DNA of 64,000 bases from an uncultured Bacteroidota bacterium. GTDB lineage: Bacteria; Bacteroidota; Bacteroidia; Bacteroidales; WCHB1-69. Where the stretch lies: the NCBI GenBank assembly GCA_902786595.1, contig CADADB010000010.1, forward strand, positions 26,406-90,405, in the 5' to 3' direction. The notes under the pieces are model-generated. The model made no database searches and had not been told where the DNA came from. It worked only from the letters and a program-made list of their open reading frames with translations. The translations under genes and the position numbers were made by a program. This document shows positions 1 to 8,270 of the stretch, in pieces. The first letter of the stretch is position 1. Each line of letters starts with the position of its first letter.

Positions 1-227
1 GCTATATGATTGTCGGCACCTCCGCGATGATCCAGACCGAGCTCGACTGCATCGTCAACCAATACACCGACAAGTTCCTCAACCCGATGGTGATGTGGGG
101 CAAATACCGCAAAGAATGGTTCAAGACCAAGCTGCCGGTCTCGTTCCAGTTCCACCACGTGCAGATGGACGGCGGCGACGCGGCCCGGTTTCTCGAGGCA
201 CTGCAGAAAACCATCGAAACGCTATGA
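1..227 (+). CDS. CAT-like acetyltransferase, C-terminal part only
   Basis: The frame is open at the left edge, so only about the last 75 residues are present. They carry HHVQMDG, which fits the HHxxxDG catalytic motif of chloramphenicol-acetyltransferase-type acyltransferases; the first or second His would be the general base. The preceding LPVSFQF strand and following ARFLEALQ helix also match the end of CAT. The family transfers an acetyl group from acetyl-CoA to a hydroxyl; the substrate cannot be told from this end, and many Bacteroidetes members are not resistance enzymes. The stop overlaps the next start (ATGA). Confidence 0.8.
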   Translation, partial: YMIVGTSAMIQTELDCIVNQYTDKFLNPMVMWGKYRKEWFKTKLPVSFQFHHVQMDGGDAARFLEALQKTIETL

Positions 228-682
228 AACCGCTAAAACAATACCGTTTCGGCTTTGACCCGTGGGGCTTGCTCCTTTTCCTGCTGGTAATGCTCCCCAA
301 CTTCATCTGGTTTGCCGTTCCCGCACCGAACGACATCCTGCGCACGGATTCGATCACGCCAGTGGTGGACACCATCGGTTCCGTGTTCCAAGTCCTGACC
401 GTCGCGTGCCTCTGTTTCGTCATCCGTAAGAGCAAAAGCAAACCTCATCTCTCGCCACTTATCATCGCCACAATTGTTTGTATCGCAATCTATTACATCG
501 GATGGGTGTTATATTACACAGCCAATGTAAACCCCGTCGTCATCCTCCTGCTGACTATTCCGCCCTGCTTGGCGTTCATCCTCTTTGCCGCCGACCGCAA
601 GAACCTACCGGCAATCCTCTTCGCCACAGCGTTTGCGGTGTGCCATCTGGTGTTTGCGGTGGTGAACTTTATACTCAAATGA
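224..682 (+). CDS. Small multi-pass membrane protein, unknown function
   Basis: A 152-residue hydrophobic protein with about five predicted membrane segments: near residues 14-32, 50-66, 77-97, 101-118 and 126-150. I chose the ATG at 224 because it overlaps the previous stop as ATGA; an upstream ATG at 95 would run through the acetyltransferase. No known domain is recognised. It is translationally coupled on both sides and ends in another ATGA overlap with the phosphatidyltransferase gene. Three overlapping genes suggest one transcript and a shared membrane or lipid role, but that is inference. Confidence 0.7.
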   Translation: MKPLKQYRFGFDPWGLLLFLLVMLPNFIWFAVPAPNDILRTDSITPVVDTIGSVFQVLTVACLCFVIRKSKSKPHLSPLIIATIVCIAIYYIGWVLYYTANVNPVVILLLTIPPCLAFILFAADRKNLPAILFATAFAVCHLVFAVVNFILK

Positions 683-1176
683 AACACCTCCCAAACTTCA
701 TAACAGTTCTCCGGTTCCTTGGCGCTCTCGGTCTCCTCCTCTTCGATGTGAGAAGTGTCGCCTTTTGGGTAATATATTTCGCCTGCGGACTGAGCGATAT
801 GGTAGATGGTTTCTTGGCAAGGAAACTCCACTGCGAAAGCAAAACAGGAGCACTGTTGGACAGTCTGGCAGATTTGGCGTTTGTGGTCGGCTGTTGCATA
901 AAGCTGATCCCTGTCTTGGCTCTTCCCCATTGGCTCTGGCTCTGGGGCGCGGCAATCGTCGTCATCAAAGTCATCAACCAGATTTCCGCCATAGTGATGT
1001 ACAAGAAATGTGTTTTCCCGCACACCATCGCCAACAAGGCGGCTGGTCTTCTGCTTTTCGTCGGAGTTCCATTGACCGTGTTTCTGGAGTCTGTCGTGCC
1101 AATGGTCATTATAGCCGTTGTCGCGACCTTTGCCGCCGTTCAGGAGGGGCATTTCATAAGGACGAGGTCGGTGTGA
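679..1176 (+). CDS. CDP-alcohol phosphatidyltransferase family protein
   Basis: A 165-residue membrane enzyme. The signature D-x2-D-G-x2-A-R-x8-G-x3-D-x3-D is complete in the segment that begins SDMVDGFLAR and continues to LLDSLAD. Those aspartates bind the metal and the CDP-alcohol. The family moves a phosphatidyl group from CDP-diacylglycerol to an alcohol head group (glycerol phosphate, inositol, serine). It has about five to six hydrophobic helices. The start at 679 overlaps the preceding stop. It is somewhat short for PgsA and the alcohol acceptor cannot be assigned. Confidence 0.85.
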   Translation: MKHLPNFITVLRFLGALGLLLFDVRSVAFWVIYFACGLSDMVDGFLARKLHCESKTGALLDSLADLAFVVGCCIKLIPVLALPHWLWLWGAAIVVIKVINQISAIVMYKKCVFPHTIANKAAGLLLFVGVPLTVFLESVVPMVIIAVVATFAAVQEGHFIRTRSV

Positions 1177-1195
1177 ATTGTAAATAAACTATCTG

Positions 1196-1223
1196 TATGT
1201 TTGCAAAAAAAATGTATTTTTGC
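1196..1223 (+). promoter_or_regulatory. Tandem Bacteroidetes promoter elements
   Basis: Two -7-type elements, TATGTTTGC (1196-1204) and TATTTTTGC (1215-1223), lie 23 nt or more before the ATG of the DUF1016 gene at 1246. Both fit the TAnnTTTG consensus of the Bacteroidetes primary sigma factor. Confidence 0.7.
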
Positions 1224-1245
1224 AGCTCACTAAACCTTTAACAAA

Positions 1246-2442
1246 ATGAATAAAAAACCGACATTCGTATCCCGTGACATGATGACTTCCGACGAGGGCT
1301 ATGTGCAATGGATGGCCGACATCAAGCAGCGTTTCCGCCAAAGCCAATTGAAAGCCGCAGTTCGAGTAAACACCGCCATGCTTGAGTTTTACTGGAGCGT
1401 AGGCCGAGATTTGGTGGCACTGCGTGCTGAAGAGCGTTGGGGATCTGGCGTGGTTAAGCAATTTTCCCTCGATATGCGACAAGCATTCCCCGATGAAACA
1501 GGCTTCTCATATTCCAATGTGAAATATATGAAGCAATGGTATTCGTTTTATTATGAAAGAGTTACAAAAGGCCAACGACCCGTTGGCCAAATTAGTCACC
1601 AAGCTGGTGACGAATTTGAAGCCTTTGAAAAAGGCCAGCAAGCCGCTGACCAATTAGAAGGCGATAAAAAAGGCCAACGAGTCGTTGGCCAATTAGAAAT
1701 GCCTGAGTTTTTTGGCCAAGTGCCTTGGGGACAACATATTGATGTTGTTTCCAGATGCGAGACATTAGAAGAAGCATTATTCTATGTTCAGCAGGTTGTG
1801 GATAGAGGTTGGTCTCGTCTGGCACTTAATGCTAATATTGACAAACATCTGTATCAATCCCAAGGTGTGGCGATCACCAACTTTGCAAACACTTTGCCCG
1901 CAACGGAGAGCCAGTTGGCCAAAGAACTGCTGAAAGACCCCTACCATTTCGAATTCCTTTCGATGAACGAGAAATATGATGAGCACGATTTGGAAGATGC
2001 GCTTGTGTCAAAGGTCACGCAGTTCCTATTGGAGTTGGGCAAGGGTTTCTCGTATGTGGGGCGTCAGATGGAGCTGCAAATGCCGGGTGGGCAGACCTTT
2101 TTCCCAGATTTGCTGTTTTATCACATTCCGCAGCACCGCTATGTCGTCGTCGAGTTGAAGGTGGTGAAGTTCATCCCCGAGTTTGCTGGCAAGCTGAACT
2201 TCTACGTCACCGCCGTTGACGAGTTGCTGCGTGCGGAGGGCGACAACCCCACCGTGGGACTGATCATCTGCAAATCGACGGACAAGACCGTGGTGGAATG
2301 GTCGTTGAAGGACATCAACAAACCTCTTGGCATATCCACTTACCAGCTTGAGCAGGTGGTCGAGCGCACGGTGAGGGAGTTGGAGCAGAAGAAGAGAGAA
2401 TCAGGGGGTGCTGAGCGTGCTGGAAGCACGCAATTCCAATAA
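1246..2442 (+). CDS. DUF1016 / YhcG-type PDDEXK nuclease
   Basis: A 398-residue protein. The N-terminal half (about residues 15-110) matches the helical DUF1016 N domain (VNTAMLEFYWSVGRDL, WGSGVVKQFSLDMR). The C-terminal half is a PDDEXK nuclease-like domain: FFPDLLFY near 285 and VVVELK near 303 give the PD...ExK core. A linker between them (about 108-150) is made of repeated KGQRPVGQ-like units, encoded by palindromic DNA. The role of this family is uncertain; its members are often in mobile or variable regions and resemble restriction-type enzymes. It has its own promoter and stands alone. Confidence 0.9.
   Translation: MNKKPTFVSRDMMTSDEGYVQWMADIKQRFRQSQLKAAVRVNTAMLEFYWSVGRDLVALRAEERWGSGVVKQFSLDMRQAFPDETGFSYSNVKYMKQWYSFYYERVTKGQRPVGQISHQAGDEFEAFEKGQQAADQLEGDKKGQRVVGQLEMPEFFGQVPWGQHIDVVSRCETLEEALFYVQQVVDRGWSRLALNANIDKHLYQSQGVAITNFANTLPATESQLAKELLKDPYHFEFLSMNEKYDEHDLEDALVSKVTQFLLELGKGFSYVGRQMELQMPGGQTFFPDLLFYHIPQHRYVVVELKVVKFIPEFAGKLNFYVTAVDELLRAEGDNPTVGLIICKSTDKTVVEWSLKDINKPLGISTYQLEQVVERTVRELEQKKRESGGAERAGSTQFQ
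1570..1690 (+). repeat. In-frame palindromic repeat units inside the DUF1016 gene
   Basis: Four hairpin-forming segments lie within the reading frame: 1570-1588 (arms GGCCAACG/CGTTGGCC), 1595-1611 (GTCACCA/TGGTGAC), 1633-1651 (an imperfect GGCCAGC version) and 1672-1690 (GGCCAACGA/TCGTTGGCC). Three of them share the flanks AAAAGG...CCAATTAG and translate to KGQxxxxQ units. The reading frame stays open through all of them. Confidence 0.85.
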
Positions 2443-2670
2443 CCCCATACTAAGGCCGACAGGCCGCAGTGTGGGGTGGAATGCGCGGCGGAAGTCTGCG
2501 TGCCAGAGGCACGCCACTACTCGACTCTCTGATAGTAGCGTGTTTTCAACACGCCATCGACGTGCTGCCGCCGCCGTCACCCCACATTGCGCTCCACTTC
2601 GTTACGCTGATGTGGGGTTATTCGAATATCGTGCCTCCGGCACGCGAAGTCCGTTTCCCACTTTCTTTAG
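2443..2670. repeat. REP-like hairpin cluster, non-coding
   Basis: Directly after the DUF1016 gene the DNA is a nest of inverted repeats. AATAACCCCATAC near 2440 is mirrored by GTGGGGTTATT near 2612-2622, and small hairpins include GTGCCAGAGGCAC, GTGTTTTCAACAC and CGTGCCTCCGGCACG. Frames running through it give no protein-like sequence. It looks like a compound REP/BIME-type element; no transposase is nearby. Confidence 0.7.
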
Positions 2671-2725
2671 CATAAATAAACGCACCCGTAATATTGCAGC
2701 TGTATTTAAACAGTGATGATAATGA

Positions 2726-3238
2726 GAAAAAAATCCGGAGATAGACTTGAGCGCCGAGTTCGTCACTACAATCTGGCGCGATAATGATGCAACTGAAAGT
2801 TCAAATGTTGCAACTAATATTGGAACTGATGATGCAACCAATATTGGAACTAACCTTGGAACTAATATTGCAACTAATAGTGGCACTAACGATCTGACAA
2901 TCAATGCTGATAGCACCACTAGTATTGGAACTAATATTGGAACTTCCGGAAACAGTGTTGCAACTGACCATTTGACGGAGAACAAGCGAATCGTGGACAG
3001 AATAGTAAAAAAGAAAATCAAGCCAAGAATGACAAAAGAGCAGTTGCGGGAGTGCATCATCGAAGCATGTGTCGTAGATCATTCAATTGATGAATTGGCT
3101 ACGCTTTTGAAAAAGAGTCCAGACTATCTGCAAAATTTCGTGATTCCTGATTTGGTCGCCGACGGAACACTCTTACGCACCAAACCGAGTCATAGTCCAG
3201 GGCAGACATACATGACGAATCCGAAACTTGACAAGTAG
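2726..3238 (+). pseudogene. Remnant: C-terminal part of an AAA_4/AlbA_2 (RecG-like) protein
   Basis: The open frame follows a stop at 2723 and begins with codons for KNPEID then FVTTIWR, which resembles the end of the helicase-like domain of AlbA_2/AAA_4 proteins. It then runs through a low-complexity stretch (about 2795-2955) of degenerate NIGTN/NIATN units and ends in a winged-helix-like tail (SIDELATLLKKSPDYLQNFVIPDLVADG). No ATG precedes the conserved part in frame, so I read it as a 5'-truncated gene. A short product from the TTG at 2747 cannot be excluded. Confidence 0.6.
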
Positions 3239-3386
3239 GATTGAAGGGTTGTTGGTGCGAAAATAGGTTGCGCAGGATAGTTGTATTGCAAGAAAAAAAA
3301 TTTAGCTTTGTCCGCTATTTCAATTTTTTTTCTATCTTGCGGCCCTCATGTAGTAAAGATTTTTAGATATTAAAAATGTAGATAGT

Positions 3387-3581
3387 ATGAAAGCATTTGG
3401 AACTATGATTCCATATTGTGGAAATTGTTCGCGTAAAATAAAGAAAGAAGGACTGTCTAAAGATGAGTATTATTGTGATGTTTTCATTGATACTCCGATG
3501 AAAGGTGTTGTCACTTCTGACACAGATGGAACGCATTGCGTGGAATTGGGTGTTTATGAACCAATTCAACAAAGTAATTGA
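3387..3581 (+). CDS. Small cysteine-containing protein, unknown
   Basis: A 64-residue ORF starting MKAFGTMIPYCGNCSRKIKKE. A CxxC pair (YCGNC) near residues 11-14, a Cys near 30 and one near 51 could bind a metal, but no family is recognised. It opens the AT-rich cassette and is followed 55 nt later by the DUF3825 gene. Codon use and base composition match that cassette and not the GC-richer flanks. Moderate confidence because of its size. Confidence 0.5.
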   Translation: MKAFGTMIPYCGNCSRKIKKEGLSKDEYYCDVFIDTPMKGVVTSDTDGTHCVELGVYEPIQQSN

Positions 3582-3636
3582 TTGAATTTGAAAATGTTGA
3601 GTAATAAAAATGCATACTTATAAATGATAATGGATT

Positions 3637-5106
3637 ATGGAAGAAAAATATGGCTTGTTAAAATTGGGAAGTGTAAAAAATTTGAAAACTAATGAAAAAG
3701 GACAAAATTGCGTGTCAATTTTATCACTTTTACTGGGTCGCAAAATAACTTTAAATGAAATTAATGCATTCATAGAGTCAGATGTTTTTTTTCTTGAATA
3801 TGTTGACAAGTACGGGAATGTTACAGAAAGTGACTCTTGTGTAGGATTTCGATTCAGGTTGCCATGGCGAGATGCAAATGGAAATGATATCTATGGCCAT
3901 TTCCAAAAAAACGGTTCCATGTTCATAGGTGTTACATGGGGAGGAAAAAGAAATTTGAAACTAAGAAAGTACGGATACATTGATCAAATTTGCTGGGAAA
4001 AACTAAAAACCATAAGTGGTCATGATATAACAGAGAGTAATATTGGAGACTATATTACTTCCGATATTGAACATTACAATGGCGCCGGTTATACTAAATT
4101 TCCAGATGGTACCGTAGTAACTTCGGAGACAGGAAAATTTGTTAAATTTAACACAAGTATCTCTGTAAATGGCGAAGTTTTAGTCGGTTGGTTCACAAAA
4201 AACAAACTAGGACGTTTTGAGGGAATTACTTGGGGTACGGAAGCGGATTTTAAGTCAGCACAAGATTTAAGAGAACAGTTTTATGTAGGACGTATGGTTT
4301 TCGATTCAATAGAAGAATGCAATCTGTTTTTGGAAGAGCTAAAGAAGAAAACCATTCTTGAGCCATGGGAATATAAACGCAAAAAAGACCATACTTTTAA
4401 AAATCCAATATTGAAATCCTATTTGCAGTTTGAATTGGATAGGCTTTTCTATGAACAAGATTCGTTAAACTATCCTGATAGGATAATTATCAACAAAGAC
4501 CACAGCAAAGCGTTGTTTAATACGAATCTCATTAACAAATTTGGAGATGATTTGATAATAGTTGGTTCTCTTCTTGAAATATCCAATAAATGTTATTTGA
4601 GCGAGCTTGAGATATCTCCCTCCATGATGAGTTTGAAAAAGATGGGCTTTGACACATCAAAAAATCCTATTCCACCAATGTTTTTTAAGGACATAAACGA
4701 AATCATATTCCACTGTGATTGGGATATTGATAAAGATTTAGAGAAGTATGAACATATTATTGAAGAACGCAAAGAAAGATTCCCTGAAAAATACCAAGTA
4801 CTAACAACAGATGATTTAGGACGAAGACTTAACAATGCAATACAACTTGCAAAAAAGATAGCACAACGAAACTACAAGTTTATTGTACCTATGTACTACC
4901 CTACAGCAAGAAGAATTCAGTTATTAATGCCGATTTATTTAGAAACATCTTATTCGTCACATCCGGATTTTGCATTAGTATTAACTCCTCATTCGGAAGA
5001 AAGGTTATATACTCTCGAAACAATACTTGGATTGGATGAAGTGTACCAGGATGCACGATTAATAGCAAAGCCTGAAGAATCTTGGCTTAACCCTGAGATG
5101 TTATAA
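3637..5106 (+). CDS. DUF3825 domain protein
   Basis: A 489-residue protein. The last 230 residues match DUF3825 as I know it: a helical LKSYLQFELDRLFYEQ start near 256, ALFNTNL near 295, YEHIIEERKERFPEKY in the middle, NYKFIVPMYYP and IQLLMPIYL near 415-435, and the closing DARLIAKPEESWL. The N-terminal half contains two related segments with F-x-G-x-T-W-G (near 92 and 190), suggesting an internal duplication. DUF3825 has no assigned biochemical role; it often sits beside RNA-binding domains. No signal or membrane segment is seen. It is the first large gene of the cassette; 167 nt separate it from the next gene. Confidence 0.75.
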   Translation: MEEKYGLLKLGSVKNLKTNEKGQNCVSILSLLLGRKITLNEINAFIESDVFFLEYVDKYGNVTESDSCVGFRFRLPWRDANGNDIYGHFQKNGSMFIGVTWGGKRNLKLRKYGYIDQICWEKLKTISGHDITESNIGDYITSDIEHYNGAGYTKFPDGTVVTSETGKFVKFNTSISVNGEVLVGWFTKNKLGRFEGITWGTEADFKSAQDLREQFYVGRMVFDSIEECNLFLEELKKKTILEPWEYKRKKDHTFKNPILKSYLQFELDRLFYEQDSLNYPDRIIINKDHSKALFNTNLINKFGDDLIIVGSLLEISNKCYLSELEISPSMMSLKKMGFDTSKNPIPPMFFKDINEIIFHCDWDIDKDLEKYEHIIEERKERFPEKYQVLTTDDLGRRLNNAIQLAKKIAQRNYKFIVPMYYPTARRIQLLMPIYLETSYSSHPDFALVLTPHSEERLYTLETILGLDEVYQDARLIAKPEESWLNPEML

Positions 5107-5273
5107 TATAATACTGCAAGAAAGTCTCGGATAAGTAAAAGGACAAAATATGTTAAAAAAATAATAGTGTAAACATTCCCTTTTTGAATGTACCTTGTGT
5201 TCTTTAAGAAGTTTTGACGCAGGAATTGTAAACTAAATAAATCTACAAATAAAAAACAACAAAATTATCATGT

Positions 5274-8270
5274 ATGAAATACCCTACAGTTTCAGAATAT
5301 ATAGAATCTCTTCGTGTTGCAAATGATAATCTTGCAACTTTGACATCTTTGGAGCTTGTTCTTGGTACAGATGGAAATCCAACTTATTCAAAAGAAAACC
5401 ATGGTGTTGTCTTTCGGATGAAAGATAGGGATACCGATTTAGAGTATAATGTAAAATGTTTTACTGATGAACAAGAAGGCAGAGAAACATTGTATGAGCA
5501 AATTAATAATAGTCAAGGTGTATGGATCCCTGATGGAGTTAAATATTATGCTAACGAGCTATTTGTAGATACTGCGATTTCGGATGCTAATGAATTTCCA
5601 GTTGTTGTTATTCCTTGTTGCAAAACGACAAACCTTATTTCTTTTATCAACACAAACATTGCAAATTGCTCGCTTATCTCAAAACTTGCAGATAGTTTTA
5701 GTTGTGTTGTAGAATGGGTTAAAGAAAAGGGTTGCTTTTGGCATGAACTAAATGTCGATTCACTTTATGTGAACGATACTGGTCATATTGTTGTTTCGGA
5801 TATTGACGGACACATTGAAACAACTAATTCTACCAAGAAAAACGATGATTTGAGCGCATACCTAATTCTTCTATCGCTAAAAGCACTGTATAGGGATTCA
5901 AGTTTGTTCAATGCAAAAGACGTCAAGCCGTATATTCTCTTCGATGGGGATAATTTCACCGAGCTTCCTGCAAATGAGATTATTACAAGATTGTCGATAT
6001 TAAATGATTCGGAGATTTCATCCATAATTAGTGATGTTTTCGTAAAAATTGGACATGGCAATTCTAATGAAACGCGAAACGACTTGCAGCAATCCGAGAT
6101 TTATGAAGACGGCCTAAAAATGATGGCGGAAAAGGGAAATGTTACAATGCAATTGCAGCTGGCGCGGAAATGTTGGGATAATGAAATGTATGAAGAATCA
6201 TTTAAATGGTATAAACAAGCAGCATCTCAAGAGGATGCAGATGGTTTATATGGCTTAGGATTGTGTTATCGTAATGGTTTTGGAATAGAAAAGGATTTGA
6301 CAAAATCATTTCATTGTTTTCTTAATGCTTCTGAGTTGGGATTGTTGGATGCTCAATATGAACTTGCTGAAGCATATTATTTCGGATGGGGAGTTCGCAA
6401 GGATAAGACAAAGGCAATGGATTTGTATTTCAAAGCTGCTCAAAGGGGGCATGCTATGTCAGAATTTATGATTGGTCATTATCTTATGTCCAATCGTGGA
6501 GAGATTGACAGCTCTTTTGCCATTACAAGTAAACGTGATACAGTGAAGGCATTTGAATGGTTTTTGAAATCCGCTAAACAAGGTTATCATCCTGCACAAC
6601 GAAGGATAGGTGCATTCTATGAAACCGGCACAGACCCTTGTGTAAGAAATATTAGCAAAGCTATGGAGTGGTATCAAAAGGCAGCTGCCCAAGGTAATGA
6701 TAAAGCCTTGTTTGCAATAGGAAGATTGTATGCCAATGGTCTTGATGAAAGAAATCCTGATAACAAGAAAGCTTATGAGTATTATTTGCAAGCGGCAAAT
6801 AAAGGTCTTCGTGATGCTCAGTTTAGGGTAGGTGTTGCATTGTTATTTGGCAAGGGGATAGACAAGGATAAAGATGCAGCTGTTGAGTGGATTCGAAAAT
6901 CTGCTGACAAAGGTTATGCGGCGGCAAAAAAGCTTATCATTGAAATTGAATATAGTGAAGAAGTCTCTGAAGAAACGGGAACCACAGGATTAGAAATTGT
7001 ATCTGCTACTATTGACGATTATGGTGTTCTTTATAGTCAAGACGGGAAAAAACTTTTGAAATATAGTATAGAAGAAGGATTCGATAGTGCTGGAATATAC
7101 GGTGGTTCAATAAGCATGTTTGATGAAGAAAGCGAATTTGGAAGCATAAAACAACAAAGTTTAAATCAATATAAAGTAAAAGAAGGGACAGAGATAATCT
7201 GCGAGAATGCTTTTTACGAATGCGAGTCTTTACAATCAATTACATTTCCTCAATCATTGAAGCGAATAGGAGATGATGCATTTTACCAATGCGAGAATTT
7301 GGAATATGTTGGAATTAATGAAGGTCTAGAAGAGATAGGGAACAATGCGTTCAATGGTTGCGTGAATCTATCATCAATAGTATTACCTCGATCACTTAAG
7401 CGGAGTGTTGCAGGAAGTACTTTTACGGGGGTTCAGGATATAGTATCTAATTCTGAAAAATACATTTGTGAAGATAATTGTCTGTATACATCAGACTTTC
7501 ACACTCTTATTTATTTCTTTCAAAATGGGGAGGACTACCTTGAAATACCGTATGGGGTTAAAACAATTGGAGCTTATGCATTTTCGGAATCTGATATTAG
7601 ACATGTTGATATTCCCGAATCTGTAACTGAGATAGGGTACTGTGCTTTTTCTCATTGTATGAATTTAAGACATATATATTTACCACGATCCATAATAGAG
7701 ATTGGCACTTCTGCATTTTATTGGTGCAAGAAATTAATTGAGGTTGATTTTCATGAAGGATTGGAAACAATTGGCCTTGATGCGTTCTTCAGTTGTGAAA
7801 ACTTAGGTGATATAAAAATTCCTGACACAGTAAGAGAGATTCAAGACAGGGCTTTTGCGTTTACCGGTATTGATTCGATAACTTTCCCGAAAAACCTAAA
7901 AATACTTGGTCGAGATCCATTTATTTCTTGCCCTCTGAGTGAAATCGTGTCTTTTTCTGAAAGATTTGTTGTTAAAGACATGGCAATATATTATGATGAA
8001 GGAAAGACTTTCATTAATTATTATGGTAAAGATACGAGGTTTGAAATTCCAGTCGGAGTAGAAAAAATCGCAGATTGGGCACTCTCAAATGCGTATTCTC
8101 TTCAAGAGATTGTGATTCCACAAACAATAAAGCAAATCGGGTGCGGATTTCTGCTTGAAGCATCGCCAAAAAAAATATTTGTCCCATCCAAGATTAGAGA
8201 TATTCTTATTGATAAGATACCATCCTATTTAGCCGACCGTGTATTTATGATTGAAGATGATAGTAATTGA
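5274..8270 (+). CDS. Pseudokinase - Sel1 repeats - BspA-type LRR protein
   Basis: A 998-residue cytosolic protein with three modules. Residues about 30-270 resemble a Ser/Thr-kinase-like fold: VVFRMKD...YNVKCFTDEQEG gives a beta3 Lys. The HGDLKPDN catalytic loop is replaced by WHELNVDS and the metal-binding DYDG by DIDG, so phosphotransfer is doubtful. Residues 275-560 are about seven Sel1/TPR-like repeats (for example AMEWYQKAAAQGNDKALFAI). Residues 635-960 are LRR_5 repeats of the BspA type (SITFPQSLKRIGDDAFYQC). Inference: a scaffold or sensor that reads partners through the repeats. Its stop overlaps the next gene by 14 nt, so the two are co-translated. Confidence 0.8.
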   Translation: MKYPTVSEYIESLRVANDNLATLTSLELVLGTDGNPTYSKENHGVVFRMKDRDTDLEYNVKCFTDEQEGRETLYEQINNSQGVWIPDGVKYYANELFVDTAISDANEFPVVVIPCCKTTNLISFINTNIANCSLISKLADSFSCVVEWVKEKGCFWHELNVDSLYVNDTGHIVVSDIDGHIETTNSTKKNDDLSAYLILLSLKALYRDSSLFNAKDVKPYILFDGDNFTELPANEIITRLSILNDSEISSIISDVFVKIGHGNSNETRNDLQQSEIYEDGLKMMAEKGNVTMQLQLARKCWDNEMYEESFKWYKQAASQEDADGLYGLGLCYRNGFGIEKDLTKSFHCFLNASELGLLDAQYELAEAYYFGWGVRKDKTKAMDLYFKAAQRGHAMSEFMIGHYLMSNRGEIDSSFAITSKRDTVKAFEWFLKSAKQGYHPAQRRIGAFYETGTDPCVRNISKAMEWYQKAAAQGNDKALFAIGRLYANGLDERNPDNKKAYEYYLQAANKGLRDAQFRVGVALLFGKGIDKDKDAAVEWIRKSADKGYAAAKKLIIEIEYSEEVSEETGTTGLEIVSATIDDYGVLYSQDGKKLLKYSIEEGFDSAGIYGGSISMFDEESEFGSIKQQSLNQYKVKEGTEIICENAFYECESLQSITFPQSLKRIGDDAFYQCENLEYVGINEGLEEIGNNAFNGCVNLSSIVLPRSLKRSVAGSTFTGVQDIVSNSEKYICEDNCLYTSDFHTLIYFFQNGEDYLEIPYGVKTIGAYAFSESDIRHVDIPESVTEIGYCAFSHCMNLRHIYLPRSIIEIGTSAFYWCKKLIEVDFHEGLETIGLDAFFSCENLGDIKIPDTVREIQDRAFAFTGIDSITFPKNLKILGRDPFISCPLSEIVSFSERFVVKDMAIYYDEGKTFINYYGKDTRFEIPVGVEKIADWALSNAYSLQEIVIPQTIKQIGCGFLLEASPKKIFVPSKIRDILIDKIPSYLADRVFMIEDDSN

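Noticed and set aside
2408-2716. ORF through the hairpin cluster
   Set aside because: It is read through inverted repeats in the tail of the DUF1016 gene; the Arg/Ala-rich product has no protein-like pattern.
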